Positions 1 to 11,030 of a DNA stretch of 64,000 nucleotides are shown here, one piece after another (position 1 is the stretch's first letter; every line of letters starts with the position of its first letter). The translations under genes and the position numbers were made by a program. Location of the stretch: positions 23,560,001 to 23,624,000 of the forward strand of contig OY540810.1 in the NCBI GenBank assembly GCA_961205875.1, in the 5' to 3' direction. The notes beneath the pieces were generated by a model. It saw nothing but the letters and a program-made list of their open reading frames with translations, made no database searches and was not told the DNA's origin. The stretch comes from Sialis fuliginosa (Eukaryota; Arthropoda; Insecta; Megaloptera; Sialidae).

Positions 1-464
1 TATAGATGCAAATTCCTTACTAAATTTATGTCGCGGTTCTATGCAATATGGTAATATTTCATCTTTTGACTGAATTTCTAAATCAAGTAAGTGCATAGCT
101 AAGTGAAGAGAAGTATTGCAAAAATTGTGTTTCAAATTAATAAATTTAAACAACATACTAGCTGAAATAATTTTTTATTATATTTTTTTACATAATCCAT
201 TTATATAGCATTTTTGTTGTTGTTGCAGAGTAAAATATTTCCTTGATTTTGAATTTGATCAGTTTCCTGGCATTTTTTTAAATATTACTGATAATAAAGA
301 ATGTAAATAATAACTTTATATGGTGGAAACGAACATGATACATTTTTAAATTTATTATTTATTGTAGATACGTATTTATTAACTTTTTTATTTAACTTAA
401 AGTATATTTATATTTTTTGAACTTGTAATATTTTATGATTCTTTACTTTTGTAGAAAATCTATG
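1..464. other. AT-rich non-coding stretch
   Basis: I see no gene, RNA or clear repeat here. The sequence is dominated by A and T runs with stop codons in all frames. Confidence 0.6.
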
Positions 465-466
465 TA

Positions 467-598
467 CAGTTGAACCTTGTTAGTACATTTTTGAAGGGAA
501 AACATGTATTAACGAAAAAAAAACGTACTAACGAAATATTTTAACATGTCTCGAATGCCGGGACCTAAAAATAAAAACGTACTAAAGAGGATCGACTG
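467..598. mobile_element. pogo/Tigger-like MITE, 132 bp
   Basis: The element is flanked by TA on both sides (465-466 and 599-600). Its ends form an imperfect terminal inverted repeat of about 26 bp: CAGTTGAACCTTGTTAGTAC on the left, and the complement of GTACTAAAGAGGATCGACTG on the right. CAGT...GAACC ends with a TA duplication are typical of the pogo/Tigger branch of the Tc1-mariner superfamily. The interior is too short to encode a transposase, so this is a nonautonomous copy. Family placement is by end motif only. Confidence 0.7.
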
Positions 599-630
599 TA
601 GATCAAAATATTTAGCACAAAGAAAGTAAG

Positions 631-1505
631 TAGAGGAGAGTGGGGTAGTTACAAACACCTAAGAGAGAAATTAAATAAATTAAAATCTGAGTAATAAACC
701 AATATTTGTACTGTTATTATTATTATTAAATAATCTATTAGTTATACAATTTCAGTATCAGTTTTAATCAAATATAAAGAAATAAAAAACAAAAATAAAA
801 CCCTATGTGTTCGTGATTACCCGACTAGCATTGGGTAATCACGAACATTGGAATAATTAAACCTAATTAGTACAAAATTCGCCGCAAAAGCCTCTGGATG
901 TACTTAGACCATTGGTACACTTATCATGTGACCATAAATTGTACTTGTAGTATATTACCTATAGTTTTCAACAGGAGGATTTTGATATTTTTCATTATAA
1001 TAACAAAAATAGTTATTTTATTTATCAACATCTTCGTTTCTTCTTCTTTTAGTTATTTTCTTTAAAATGACTGCGATTCCTTGCACTTTTTCCAGTTTTA
1101 GTCATCAGTCTTTTTTACAACGTTCGGAATTGCCCCATTTAATTTGTTCATCATTACCCCAAAAATAAAATAAACTTATTTTTTGAGGTTAGGATCATAT
1201 AATAAACAATACGGGTGACACCAAGTACTGTTTGATCGAGGTTAACTTGGGCATAATTTAATCATATTTATATTAATTACATATCATGACTTTTATTTTA
1301 GTAAAAAATTAGATGAAATATGATATAAAAATGGAATTAACATAAGCTTACTTTGTATTGTGAATTCTGACTGTTAACGGTCTGATACTAGACGTAGGCC
1401 CAACTGTCGGTAAGTGCAGAGAGAACATTAGCTTTCCTCTTCTAACATACTGAAACCACTGAATTCGCGATTACCCCGCATTCGTGATTACTCAACTTTC
1501 CTCTA
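631..1505. mobile_element. TIR element with TA ends, 875 bp, nonautonomous
   Basis: Left end TAGAGGAGAGTGGGGTAGTT and right end, complemented, TAGAGGAAAGTTGAGTAATC match over about 28 bp at roughly 20 positions, with mostly transition differences as expected from CpG decay. Inside, 808-822 and 833-847 form a perfect 15 bp stem (TGTTCGTGATTACCC and its complement) around a 10 nt loop, and the same GTGATTACCC word recurs next to the right end. Such subterminal repeats are common in DNA transposons as transposase sites. There is no transposase frame. The superfamily is unclear; the TA at both ends suggests Tc1-mariner. Confidence 0.6.
808..847. repeat. Perfect 15 bp hairpin inside the TIR element
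   Basis: Positions 808-822 (TGTTCGTGATTACCC) and 833-847 (GGGTAATCACGAACA) are exact reverse complements separated by 10 nt. The word matches the element's subterminal sequence, so it is probably part of that transposon rather than a host regulatory site. Confidence 0.85.
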
Positions 1506-1605
1506 CATGCAGAAAATAATCCAAGAGATATTTTATGAATTTTGTTTGAAGTCTAAGGTTGTATAGGAAATGATATCAAACAAATTATAAATTATCATTT
1601 AAAAT

Positions 1606-1900
1606 TTTATCCTGCGTATTGTTTTGAGTAAAAGGTCGCACGTGCTAGTTTCTGTGAGAACATTTTCGCGTTTCGGACGCTGCACCGCCGTACCCCGATG
1701 ATGTATCCCAATTAGAAAGATTCATTAGAGATGTGTATCATTCCGCCTATAAATCTGACCAGTAGCTATTGACGACAGTTGCTACGGTAGCTGATCTGCG
1801 GTCTTCTCTTTACAAATACCGAGGAACTCTCGTAACAGTGATGCGGATACGGTGTTCAAGAAAACATTTGTAAAAACAAATTTTATATGATTCTGGATTG
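1606..1900 (+). promoter_or_regulatory. Candidate TATA/Initiator core promoter
   Basis: This stretch is clearly richer in G+C and CpG than its surroundings and matches none of the window's repeats. A TATAAAT box lies at 1748-1754, and an Initiator-like ACAGTT at 1775-1780 puts the start-site A at 1777, 29 bp downstream of the first T of the box. That is close to the usual spacing in arthropod promoters, whose Initiator consensus is TCAKTY. Downstream, 1777-1860 could be a 5' untranslated exon, but I see no convincing coding frame and no strong splice donor in it. No transcript evidence is available. Confidence 0.35.
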
Positions 1901-2105
1901 AGTTATTAATCGTGTTAAAACAGTGAAACTTCATCAAATATGATTACCATGCAAAAAACGGTCACGCATGGAAGATATTCACGACTAGTCGTTTAAGAAA
2001 TTGGTCGGTGGGGCTCTAATTGTTTCATTTGAAAAGTTACAAGACTGTTAGAACTAACATACTTTGGTAAAACTTGGTATTATTATTTGTTCGGTAACAT
2101 CTGCA

Positions 2106-2648
2106 TTAATAAACAATAATAGTATTTGCTATATTCAGCAATGAGATAGTTGTATTTGTAATATATTTCTCATTCTTGAAACTGGGGGTAGCACCAAAAA
2201 AAAATCGTCTCAATACAAAGAAGAAAATTAAAAACATAATATAATCTATCCATATTTGTATGTCAAACCTATTTTCAATCCTATATACTACATCTTCTTC
2301 TTCTTTTTCTGTTGGCGTTCTTTTCTTAGTAATACAACCAAATAGATACTTCATATCTTGATTGTTTTGACCGTCAATTTATTAATTTCGTTTTTTTTTT
2401 TAATTATTCATTTATTATTAATTTTGCTGTTTTCTAAAGAAATATTTTTTGACTATCTATGTACTATTTTTTTATATTTTACTATGATTTTTGTTTTGAA
2501 TTCTTATATCTATACATATAACGGGGACACATTTAAGATTTTTTTGCCACTGTGCCTGTCAGGGCAGGAAATAACAAACAGTACGGGAAAATGCTATATA
2601 CATCAGTACATGACTAATGACTACCCTATTTGTGTCTACCAGCTATGA
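2106..2648. other. Two divergent short open frames, unrecognised
   Basis: An 82-codon frame on the minus strand (2106-2354) and a 96-codon frame on the plus strand (2358-2648) diverge from a 3 nt gap. The minus product starts with a charged segment (residues about 10-30, K/E rich) followed by a hydrophobic stretch near residues 35-50. The plus product starts with about 60 residues of F/L/I and ends with a more mixed, cysteine-containing tail. The hydrophobic parts are what poly-T/A DNA encodes in any frame. I recognise no family and consider both more likely chance frames than genes. Confidence 0.2.
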
Positions 2649-2649
2649 T

Positions 2650-3904
2650 CGGCCCATTAGTTTCATATACATAGGTACCCTGATAAAAACTCACTCACAA
2701 AATATAATTAATAAATATACGCATAGGAGCTGTGATAAAATTAGAAGAATCAGAAAATTTTCCATTATCGATTATTGATTGGTTTTACAGAAAAAGAAAC
2801 ATTAAGATAATAAATATTTAAAATATAATGTTTTTAGAATACACCAATCTTTAAATCCGGACCGCATGTAAATGATAAAAATGCGATTTCAATAAATGCT
2901 GTAAATATTTTATTGGAAATCTTGATCAAAGCGAACATTTTAGGTTCAAGGTTTGAGTGTTTGTTTAAATGTTTTAAATTTTAACGATTTATTTGTTAGT
3001 TCCCATACACGAATTATTTTTTGTAGTACTTGTGAAAAATACCAACGCTGATACATAGATAAAAATGAAATTTTAGAAACTTTACTTATTATTTTTGTAA
3101 AATAAATAAACATTACATATAATTGAAATTTAGCACGTATGTTTAGTTTTTGTTTATATATACCTGTAAATCATCAATCAAATAAATTACAAAATTGCAC
3201 ATTTAAATATTAGCACTTCAAATAACCATACTGTCAAATAGATAAGTAATAATTAATTAAAAATTCTTTTACACAAAAATATACGTTCTTAAACGTGTGG
3301 CATTTTTATAAAAGCATGAGTAATAAAAATTTATTGTCACTTTAATTCTCAGTCAAGAAATTCCTACTTATTTCTACAAAAAACCTGCAAAGAATTTGTA
3401 TATGTCGGTGTACACAGAGGCGGCCAATACATAAAAACATTAGAGTAAAAAACAACTAATAAGTGACCATCGATAAAATTTATGTACTTTAAATTTAAAA
3501 GTGTCAGATTATATGTAATATGTAGTTCAGTCTACAATTGTAATTTTTATTTATGTGTATTTCTTCATCAAATATTTCCATATTAAATTTTAATTGCTCT
3601 TTAATTTTAAAAAGTCCCTTTTGACCATGAAAGGACTTGTTTATTAAGTTTGTAGATTTACAATTCTTTAAAACTACATTGGATTATCAAAGACGACCAT
3701 ACAGAAAAAAACGTAGCTCAAATTCTAGTTAAAAGTTCAAGCAATGTAATTTGGAACCGATAAACCAATCTAATAGTTTTTCTTATACGAAAGGAGCAAA
3801 TATTTAATCATTCGTACGATTTAATTAAGTCCCATTTGTTAGTTTTTGGTAAAAACATTGTTCTTATAAAAAATAATAATTTTTCTTTTAAAAAATATAT
3901 TTTT
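2650..3904. other. AT-rich non-coding stretch
   Basis: No gene, RNA or element end could be supported. It is a continuous AT-rich sequence with short oligo-A and oligo-T runs. Confidence 0.5.
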
Positions 3905-3994
3905 GATGAAATGATCATCCCGGGGTGGAGGGGGTTAGGTGAAGATTAAAAAAATCTCGCCCAGGGCGCTAAACTTGCTAAGGCCGGCTCTGGA
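3905..3994. mobile_element. hAT-like right end, truncated
   Basis: The sequence ends GGCCGGCTCTG at about 3993, preceded by a CGCCCAGGGCGCTAAA word. The hAT element at 59939-60669 also ends CGGCCGGCTCTG after CGCC-rich sequence. I could not find the matching left end nearby, so this looks like a truncated relative. Confidence 0.45.
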
Positions 3995-4554
3995 TCGAAT
4001 GCAATCATCATTAAATTGGGATAATATTAGACTATTTTCACTCTATTAAAAAACTAATCAAACGCCACTGTATGAAAGATGTATGTATTATATCTAGCCT
4101 AGCATTATCACAAAGAACAAAATATTTTCTGTTGTTTTTTCACTCTTTTGATGTACGTTGTCTATGTATAATTTATTTTTTGTACCAACATTTTATTCAA
4201 ATAAGTAAATAAAATTTATTAATCCGAATATATGAGAAGGTATTTCTTTATAATTTTTAATTAGATTTGCAGGTGTCGCATTATATTAACTATCTGCTAC
4301 TTCCACATTTCGGCTATTTTCGTTATTATCCGAGCATTAGCTTACATACAATCGTTATCTAATTAGACGTTTTCAAATAATAGAAATAACCGGATTATAA
4401 TATGATATTTAATTAACTTTTGGAATTTGTGATTTTAATTGGTAATTTTGTTTTGATTTTTTTGTGATTAAGTTTTGTACAAGTGCTATTAATAGATATG
4501 ATAGTTTAATGGTTCGTAGCTATCATTTTATCTCATTTAGATGTCGGTATATAA

Positions 4555-4750
4555 CAGTAGTCTTCAAACTAGGTACCCCGGAGTTCCACGGTACCTCTCT
4601 GGGGGTTCCGCGAGTAAAAATAAAAATCCGAAAAAAAAATTATAAAGCACTCACACTAATTGACTAGTGTTTATTAACTAAAAAAATATAAATTTATATT
4701 TAGTTTTATATAAAAATTAATGAATTCCAAGACGTTTCTAGTGTGCGTAA
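4555..4750 (+). mobile_element. hAT-like MITE family 1, left part
   Basis: Starts CAGTAGTCTTCAAACTAGG and continues with GGGGGTTCCGCGAGT. It parallels the complete-looking copy at 6765-7122 through shared segments such as GTGTTTATTAACTAAAAA and ATTCCAAGA. The right end of the family is missing. CAGTRGT-CTTCAAAC ends are typical of nonautonomous hAT elements. Confidence 0.55.
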
Positions 4751-4954
4751 AATGGTTGTGTAATTTTTACTTATTTTATATATAGTTAATCGCAATAACA
4801 TTGCGCAGGACCCAATTATCGTCGGTTCACCAGTATTTTTAAATATTATATATAATTTATTTTATTTTCTCGGTTTTAGTTTTAGTAACACAAAACTGAG
4901 TAAATTGACAATTTAAAATCACAAAATAATTTATAAACAGTGCAGATATTAATG

Positions 4955-5012
4955 AAACAACGCGTGACATCATTCACTCTGATTGGTGTTTCATCAAACA
5001 TGGCGGATTGCT
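4955..5012 (+). promoter_or_regulatory. Cluster of promoter-like motifs (weak)
   Basis: Within about 50 bp there is a CRE-like TGACATCA (4967-4974), an inverted CCAAT box ATTGG, and AACATGGCGG, which resembles the YY1/Pho core ATGGCGG. The cluster is not part of a repeat seen elsewhere in the window. Each motif is short, so this may be chance. Confidence 0.15.
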
Positions 5013-5199
5013 GTATTTTGTGTTTTTGTTTTAACAAAAATTATATTAATCTCGCTTTTAATATAAAAATAAATACATTTTTTAGATTCTTTTTAACCTA
5101 TTTCATTATTTAAAATCATAATTTCAGTAATACTTTCTTACTGGCATCATGCCTATTGATTGAAAAGAAAAAACAGGTCTTCATGCAAAAACAAATCTT

Positions 5200-5351
5200 T
5201 ATCTATTATCTTGCGCGATCCTCTTCCTCAGCTCGGGAAGGCAGTAACCTTAACATAAGTGCCTACTGTGTAACGCGCCACTTCATAACACTTTAATCGA
5301 TCAGGTGACATTCCGGCATTTACCAGAGCAACACCGGGCACTACAGTTAGT
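5200..5351 (+). mobile_element. Helitron-like 3' end
   Basis: The segment contains GTGACATTCCGGCATTTACC, then GCAACACCGGGC, and ends CTACAGTTAGT at 5351. The same GTGACATTCCG-CAT-TAC word precedes a canonical CTAGT end at 8543-8547. Helitrons end in CTRRT after a short GC-rich hairpin; here the terminus is TTAGT, one base off. A further relative of its GTGC-TACTGT-TAACG-GCCACT part lies at 34367-34437. No Rep/helicase coding sequence is present. Confidence 0.45.
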
Positions 5352-5997
5352 ATTAGTATAAATAAATATTTGGTAAGTTTTATTCTAATATTTAATTTGC
5401 TTATCAATCGTAATCACTGTAATTTCTAATTATATAGTAAGTTATAATTAATAGAATTTCTTGGTTAAACTTGAACTACAAATGTTATTACAGCATTATT
5501 GCAGGTGTTGTTTCAATTAGTAGTTAACTACTAATTTGGAGAAATTATAATAAATTAAATAATTGAGATTAAGAAATTTAAAAAATTTGATTGATATGCC
5601 TAAGTGACAATTATGTTAAAATATGTTAATATTATTACTTCATAAGATTTTTAAATTGTTATAATACAATTAATTCTCCGGGCATAACTGTAAGAATTAT
5701 AAATTGGAATATAAGAATTAAAGTATGTACAAATGTCAAAATAATTTTAATTGATAAAAAATTACAGTAACTTATATTAATTGTCGTGTATTTTTAGCAT
5801 TTGACATAGGTATCAAGAACTAGTTTTTAATTGCTATGTAAATTCCGCTTGCTGTATACGCGTACGTCGAATAATATAATGTTACTGAAAGGAATTTAAT
5901 TATTTTTAAAATGTTAATTTCGTATATTTAATACCTGACAAAATATATTTATTACTTTTCTCAAATTTGATTCTGTTTGTTAGAGTATGTTATTTAT
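5352..5997. other. AT-rich non-coding stretch
   Basis: No features seen. The CpG-bearing patch near 5850-5865 (TACGCGTACGTCG) is too short to interpret. Confidence 0.5.
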
Positions 5998-6290
5998 TCG
6001 CACGAGATGAAACGACGAGAGTAAATTAAGTCTCGTCTCGGTTTTTTATACTTAAGTCTCGTATTGATCTCGAATTTTATAAGTGACAGTCTCGTCTTGA
6101 AAAATGTGTATAAGCCGGTGTCGAAAAAAATTCGGTTTCTAGTGAATTTTTTTATAAAAATATATTTTTCTATTTATTTTTATGAAATAAATAAACAAAT
6201 AAATTTTAAAATTTCGACGGTATTCGAAATAAAGTTAATACTGCCTCGGTCTCGTCTCGTCAAAACTGACAGTTTCGTATCGATTTTTCT
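5998..6290 (+). mobile_element. CTCGTCTCG-family hAT-like MITE, copy 1
   Basis: The word CTCGTCTCG and its variants recur through both halves (for example TAAGTCTCGTCTCGG near 6028-6042 and GGTCTCGTCTCGTC near 6249-6262) around an AT-rich centre. The same architecture is seen at 11039-11336, where an 8 bp target duplication supports hAT origin. Ends are eroded here. The 92-codon frame across it (6064-6342) is a by-product of the repeat and not a gene. Confidence 0.6.
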
Positions 6291-6764
6291 TTGTCAGAAA
6301 TCAAAAACTATAGTAGCTGCCTCATATTTTCCACGAAGATAAAAGAAGGTGAATTTATAAAGGAAAACAATATTATAGAAATAAAGAAATGATGAAAGTT
6401 TAAATTATATTTATTTAATATTCTATGCATGGGCTTCTTCGTGGATGGAGATACATAGGGATACTTACCTCCTCCTTCTGTGTTAGTGAAAATTAATCCA
6501 TTAATTCAACATGTTTGGCGTTATTTAGTAAGACTATTTAGTAGACTTTTTTGAGTAAGGGGTCGGGGGGAAGGATTGTTATAAATCTGAATAAAATTTT
6601 CCTTATGACCTTACCTTGTCAATAAACTGATTACTTAACTACAATCGATTTGTAAAAAAAATAAAAAAATAAAAATTAAATTAGAATAAATCTCCAAGCT
6701 TCCCTCCTTTCTGGATGTAAATCATGTTTACGGATTGTATTAAATACTTAAACTAGATAGAGTC

Positions 6765-7122
6765 CAGTAGTGTTCAAGCGGTAACTCCCTGAGGGTTCCA
6801 CGAGTCAATCTAAAAATTCAGAAAAAAAATTATAATCACACATTATTATATTTATATTATGTATTGATTAGTGTTTATTAACTAAAAATATAAAGATACA
6901 TTTAGTTAGGTATATTTGAAAATGAATACATTCCAAGAATTTACTAGTAAAAAGACAATGCCTTAACTATCTTTAATTGTCTCTACATAAAGTACCTATA
7001 ACCAACATTGATTTACTTTGAATATTATTTTAAGATATATATTTTTCTAAGGGAGGGAATGGGTTCGTCCAGAGGTTTGTAGTTATAAGGGTTCCGTGAG
7101 TCAACAAGTTTGAAGACCACTG
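6765..7122 (+). mobile_element. hAT-like MITE family 1, full-length copy
   Basis: Left end CAGTAGTGTTCAAGCGG and right end AGTTTGAAGACCACTG are inverted repeats of each other in outline. GGGTTCCACGAGTCAA lies near the left end and GGGTTCCGTGAGTCAA near the right. Related pieces lie at 4555-4750, 8794-8960 (inverted) and 28328-28553. No transposase frame. Flanks contain ATAGAG/ATAGAC, but I cannot call a clean 8 bp duplication. Confidence 0.6.
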
Positions 7123-7329
7123 AGATAGACTATATAATAAATATTTTAGAACAATTACGAAGTGTGATTTAAAGTTTTAAAGTTCCACAGTACTATAAAA
7201 GTTTTTTTAATTCACCTTATATAATATATTGTATATCCATGCACACAATATAAATGTCATAGTCATGTATATATTATACATTATCTACTAAACATTTATC
7301 GAAAATATGATTCGTCCATTCGGTAGGTA

Positions 7330-7580
7330 AATTAGTACAAAAAGCAGTGCGGCGACTATGTAAATGGGCGAGGTCTTAGCCGTTGTACATTTACACTCAT
7401 TAAAGTGGCTCTTTTAATTCGTTCCGATCGGGCAACAAGCTCAGCGGAGATCTATCAAGGATAGTGTACGTATACCGCGACGTGATTTAAATATGAATAC
7501 CCGGTGTAAATCTGTATTACATTCCACTATATCAGTTCACACTCATTGGTCACAATAACACACGTATGTGCTCGACAAAG
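7330..7580 (+). promoter_or_regulatory. CpG-richer unique stretch with Initiator-like site
   Basis: G+C is locally raised between about 7350 and 7500 and no other part of the window matches it. TCAGTTC at 7532-7538 fits the arthropod Initiator TCAKTY. A weak TATA-like GTAAAT lies about 28 bp upstream (near 7506). No open frame of note follows. This is a weaker candidate than the one at 1.7 kb. Confidence 0.2.
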
Positions 7581-8499
7581 TAATATAAATCAGAGGTTCT
7601 CAAACATCAATATATATATTAAGGTGTTTATTTTTTATTTTTTCTATCCCATTGGCCTATTTTTTAGTTTTGGATCCAAAGTTAACTATCCCAAAATTTC
7701 AGACTCATAAATCAAATCTGTGGACGGCGCAAACCGAGTCTTTTCCCCATTTGATTGACATGGGAAAAATTACTTTATTACTTGTGTGAATATCTCATTG
7801 AAAATTTTTATTTTTTTTGAAAATTTCTCAGAGCAATATTTTGAAGAGAATTAAATTATTATAAAAATTGGAATTTACTTTTTATGAATTTATCTTTAAA
7901 TGTAATCGATCTGTGAATTGAGCAATTGGGATCTTTTTTGTAAGAAATTTAATTCTCTATGATATGCTGTAAGAAATTAAAATAAATAAATTTTTCAACG
8001 AGATATTCACACATTAGTAAAAAAGTAATTCTCAATCTATATTCTAAATTCAAGATGATCTCAAAAACCACTAGATCGATTTTGATGAATCTTTTATTGA
8101 AGTATTTATTGAGATACTAGAAGTAACATGAGTACTGTTATTTCATCAAGGGGCTCAGTAGTGGACAAAAATGCACAAATCATAACAGTCAGTATGCTGG
8201 CCTAAACTATAAAATATATATGTACATACATATGTATGTATGTTTGTATAACAAAATCATGTATGGAACTTTTGTAGAGTTCAATATGGTTTATATAATA
8301 ATCATGCGATATTCGCTTTCATTTACGAAGTGTATTAAACGATGTATCTATATAAAAATGTGACGTAAGTCAGAGAAAATTTTAAATCAAATCAAATAAT
8401 ATAACACATATTATGATGTATAACAAAATGGCCATAATATGTACATTATACATACGTATCTAATACTATCTAAAGTAAAACTTATGTATGGTTTTTTTG
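7581..8499. other. AT-rich stretch with isolated hAT-like end and microsatellite
   Basis: CAGAGGTTCTCAAACATC near 7591 looks like a degraded hAT left terminus without a partner. An ATATATGTACATACATATGT-type dinucleotide/tetranucleotide run lies at about 8215-8247. Nothing else is supported. Confidence 0.4.
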
Positions 8500-8547
8500 G
8501 TTAGGTGAGGTGACATTCCGACATCTACGCTAAGTGTCTCAGCTAGT
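8500..8547 (+). mobile_element. Helitron-like 3' end with canonical CTAGT
   Basis: GAGGTGACATTCCGACATC is followed by an end CTCAGCTAGT, with CTAGT at 8543-8547, the standard Helitron 3' terminus. The upstream word matches the 5200-5351 copy. It is a short 3' remnant with no coding content. Confidence 0.45.
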
Positions 8548-8793
8548 AAATTATAAATTTTAAAGTGTCGGCTTGAGAATGTTATAGGTTCGATAGTGGG
8601 TAATAAAATGGTGACAGAATCCAAAAAAATTAAAACTTGGTTTTTATCGATATCTGCTCTAAAATTAAATTAGTAAAAAATAAATTTTATTTATTTTTTA
8701 AACATTTCCAATAAGAATAGTGTCAATATTAATTTTGCGATTTGAAAAGAAAAAAGATGATGTTTCACAATAAAAAAAATTGTAGTTCTAGTG

Positions 8794-8960
8794 CAGTGGT
8801 CATCAAACATCGATTCACGGAACCTTTAGAACTATAAGTTTTTTTCGGCGAATTATTTCCCACCCTTAGAAAAATATATTATAGCTATAAAAGATGAAAA
8901 ACTAACACATATATTTTACGTACACTGGTAACTTCTTGGAAATATAAAACAGGAATCCAA
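8794..8960 (-). mobile_element. hAT-like MITE family 1, inverted partial copy
   Basis: Starts CAGTGGTCATCAAACATCG followed by CACGGAACC, the complement of the family's right end (GGTTCCGTGAGTCGA...TTTGAAGACCACTG at 28520-28553). It also shares the complement of the GTTCGCCGAA-AAAAC segment. The other end is lost. Confidence 0.5.
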
Positions 8961-9680
8961 GTTTTCGATCTATGTATTTGTAGCAGTACGACAGTTAATT
9001 ATAAGGTTGCACTTGTGGATAACTAAGATAATAATTAATAATGATAAATATAAAGAGAAGTAAAAAAAAAATCGTACTTACGGAAGTTGGGGTATTACAT
9101 TACATTATAAAAAAACTCTTGCAAAACTATTACATTTTGTAGATTTTTTATTAATTTACATAAAAATTTAAATGGAAATAAAAGTGGTGAAATAAATTCT
9201 CTGATACCGCTGCTACACTTCTCAATAGTTTTCTAAACAGTGAATTAAAAGTTATTAAGTAAAAAAATAAATTTTTGGAACAGTCTATACATGTATTGTT
9301 TGTCAATTTAACAATATATATCAATTTGTCAAATCTAAAAGTTTGAGAACCGCTATTATAAACTACTATGTCATCACTAGGTGTCACGAAAATGTGAAAC
9401 ATATATGCGACGTACGTATAATTGAAAGAGATAAAATTTATTTTTTGTTGAATTTTAGTTATTGACAAATATTTGTGATTATAAATGTACCTTATTTGTT
9501 CTATATTTAGGTATATTTAAATGACATACTAAGTTCCTACATTATAGCTACGTATAGTAACTGATATAAAATAGTTTCTATAACAATGTTTTAAAATCAT
9601 TGTGTGCCCAGATTATATAAAGGGTGAGACTTTTATCACCATTGTTGATTCCAGGATAGAGCTTGGTGCGGGCCTAATTT
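8961..9680. other. AT-rich stretch, one possible hAT end
   Basis: AGTTTGAGAACCGCTAT near 9340 resembles a hAT right terminus but has no clear partner. A 105-codon minus-strand frame (9151-9468) runs across it and has no recognisable domain. Confidence 0.35.
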
Positions 9681-9812
9681 ATAAAATTCACCCTCACATG
9701 TTTTGTCGTTTTTGAGTTAAAGTATCTACAGACCGACAAACAGACACACAGATATCAAGTTAAAATAGATGTTTCCATCAAAAACTCGAATTCGAAAATG
9801 TTGATTTTACTA
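9681..9812. repeat. Dispersed repeat, GATGTTTCCATCAAA family
   Basis: Contains TGTCGTTTTTGAGTTAAAG, an ACAGACC-ACAAACAGACACACAG stretch and GATGTTTCCATCAAAAACTCG. The same order (TGTCGTTTTTGAATTGCAG, ACAGACATACATACAGAC, GATGTTTCCATCAAATTTTCG) occurs at 41551-41865. Probably the tail of an unidentified TE. Confidence 0.5.
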
Positions 9813-9828
9813 TAACTTCTTATATTAG

Positions 9829-10264
9829 GTAGGTACTATTGGCTTCAGAAGTCGTCTGCCATCATAAATGTCAGAATCACTTACAACAGATTCGAAAATA
9901 TTAAGATAAACGTTATCGGTTGTCTTTTTCTATGGCAGAGCTTATCATCATCATTTTAAATAAGAACACAAATATACATCCATTTCATTAATTAATTTTA
10001 TTTCAAGTTTAAATATTTATTGCCACAAAATTTACTTATACAATTTTCAATAGATTACATAATAATTTAATCGCACAAATATATATATATATGAGTACTA
10101 TAAACGAAGAGTACTTCTTTATCTAACAAATGAGTTTCAAAATATCTGTATATTTGGTACATGGAGAAATGATTTAAATATTATCATAATCAAATGGGAG
10201 GAGCCTTCAAGTTTGTGATAAGCGAATTTGAATGAAAGCTGGTCGACCACTTCTGAATGCGACT
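9829..10264. mobile_element. TIR-bearing dispersed element, copy 1
   Basis: It begins around GGTACTATTGGCTTCAGAAG and ends ACCACTTCTGAATGCGACT; TTCAGAAGTCGTCTGCC near the left matches the complement of the right end (TTCAGAAGTGGTC). Copy 2 lies at 17074-17460 and shares the ends and inner words such as AATCAAATGGGAGGAGCC and GTTTGTGATAAGCGA. Noncoding; superfamily not assigned. Confidence 0.6.
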
Positions 10265-11030
10265 CTATCTATTTCGGTATATGTTCTTAGTTATTTTATG
10301 TATATGACCACATAAAACACCATAATATTTAAAGACTCATGATATAATTGTATATTGCAAAAAATCTCAATTTTACGATAATGTATATATCTTTCTCCAT
10401 TCGTATAGTTTGGATATAAAAGACGAAGACAGAATATGACATAATTTGTACTGTTAAGAATATCTATGTATATTAAAATGTACAGGCTTATGATTCATTA
10501 TTAAATTTTACTAAAATAACCAATAGTATTTACTATATTGCATAACAAATTTAAAATTGTGATAAAAAATTATTAGAAAATCGTACTGATTATAGAATAT
10601 TATTACGAAATGTGAACACAATTAAATCTGTTAGTGAAGCAAACGTAAAAGTTATGAATTAATTATTATTTAAAATTTATTACTGGAATTTAATCCAACA
10701 CACTAATGAAGTACCAGCAGCAATTTCTGTTAAACCGGTATACAAAAAAACATGTAAATAAAAATACATACATAGAGAAATGTCATATCTCCTCAATTGC
10801 AGAAACATATAATGAGACATGTTTAAAAATTAAAATTAATATCTGCTATAAATCTATCATAATCAAAATTAATTAGAAGTCATAAACTTTTAATGAACGA
10901 AAATATTTTTTCTCTGTATTTTAACGCAGAGTACATGTATGTAAATGTTAAAAGCGTATTTGAAAAAAAGAGCAACATTTACATAAAATACAGAATTACG
11001 GAGGCTAAGCGCCATTTGCTAATTTATACT
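10265..11030. other. AT-rich non-coding stretch
   Basis: No gene or repeat signal could be supported. Confidence 0.5.

Noticed and set aside
6064..6342. 92-codon gene
   Set aside because: It lies across the CTCGTCTCG MITE; the frame is not kept in the other copies.
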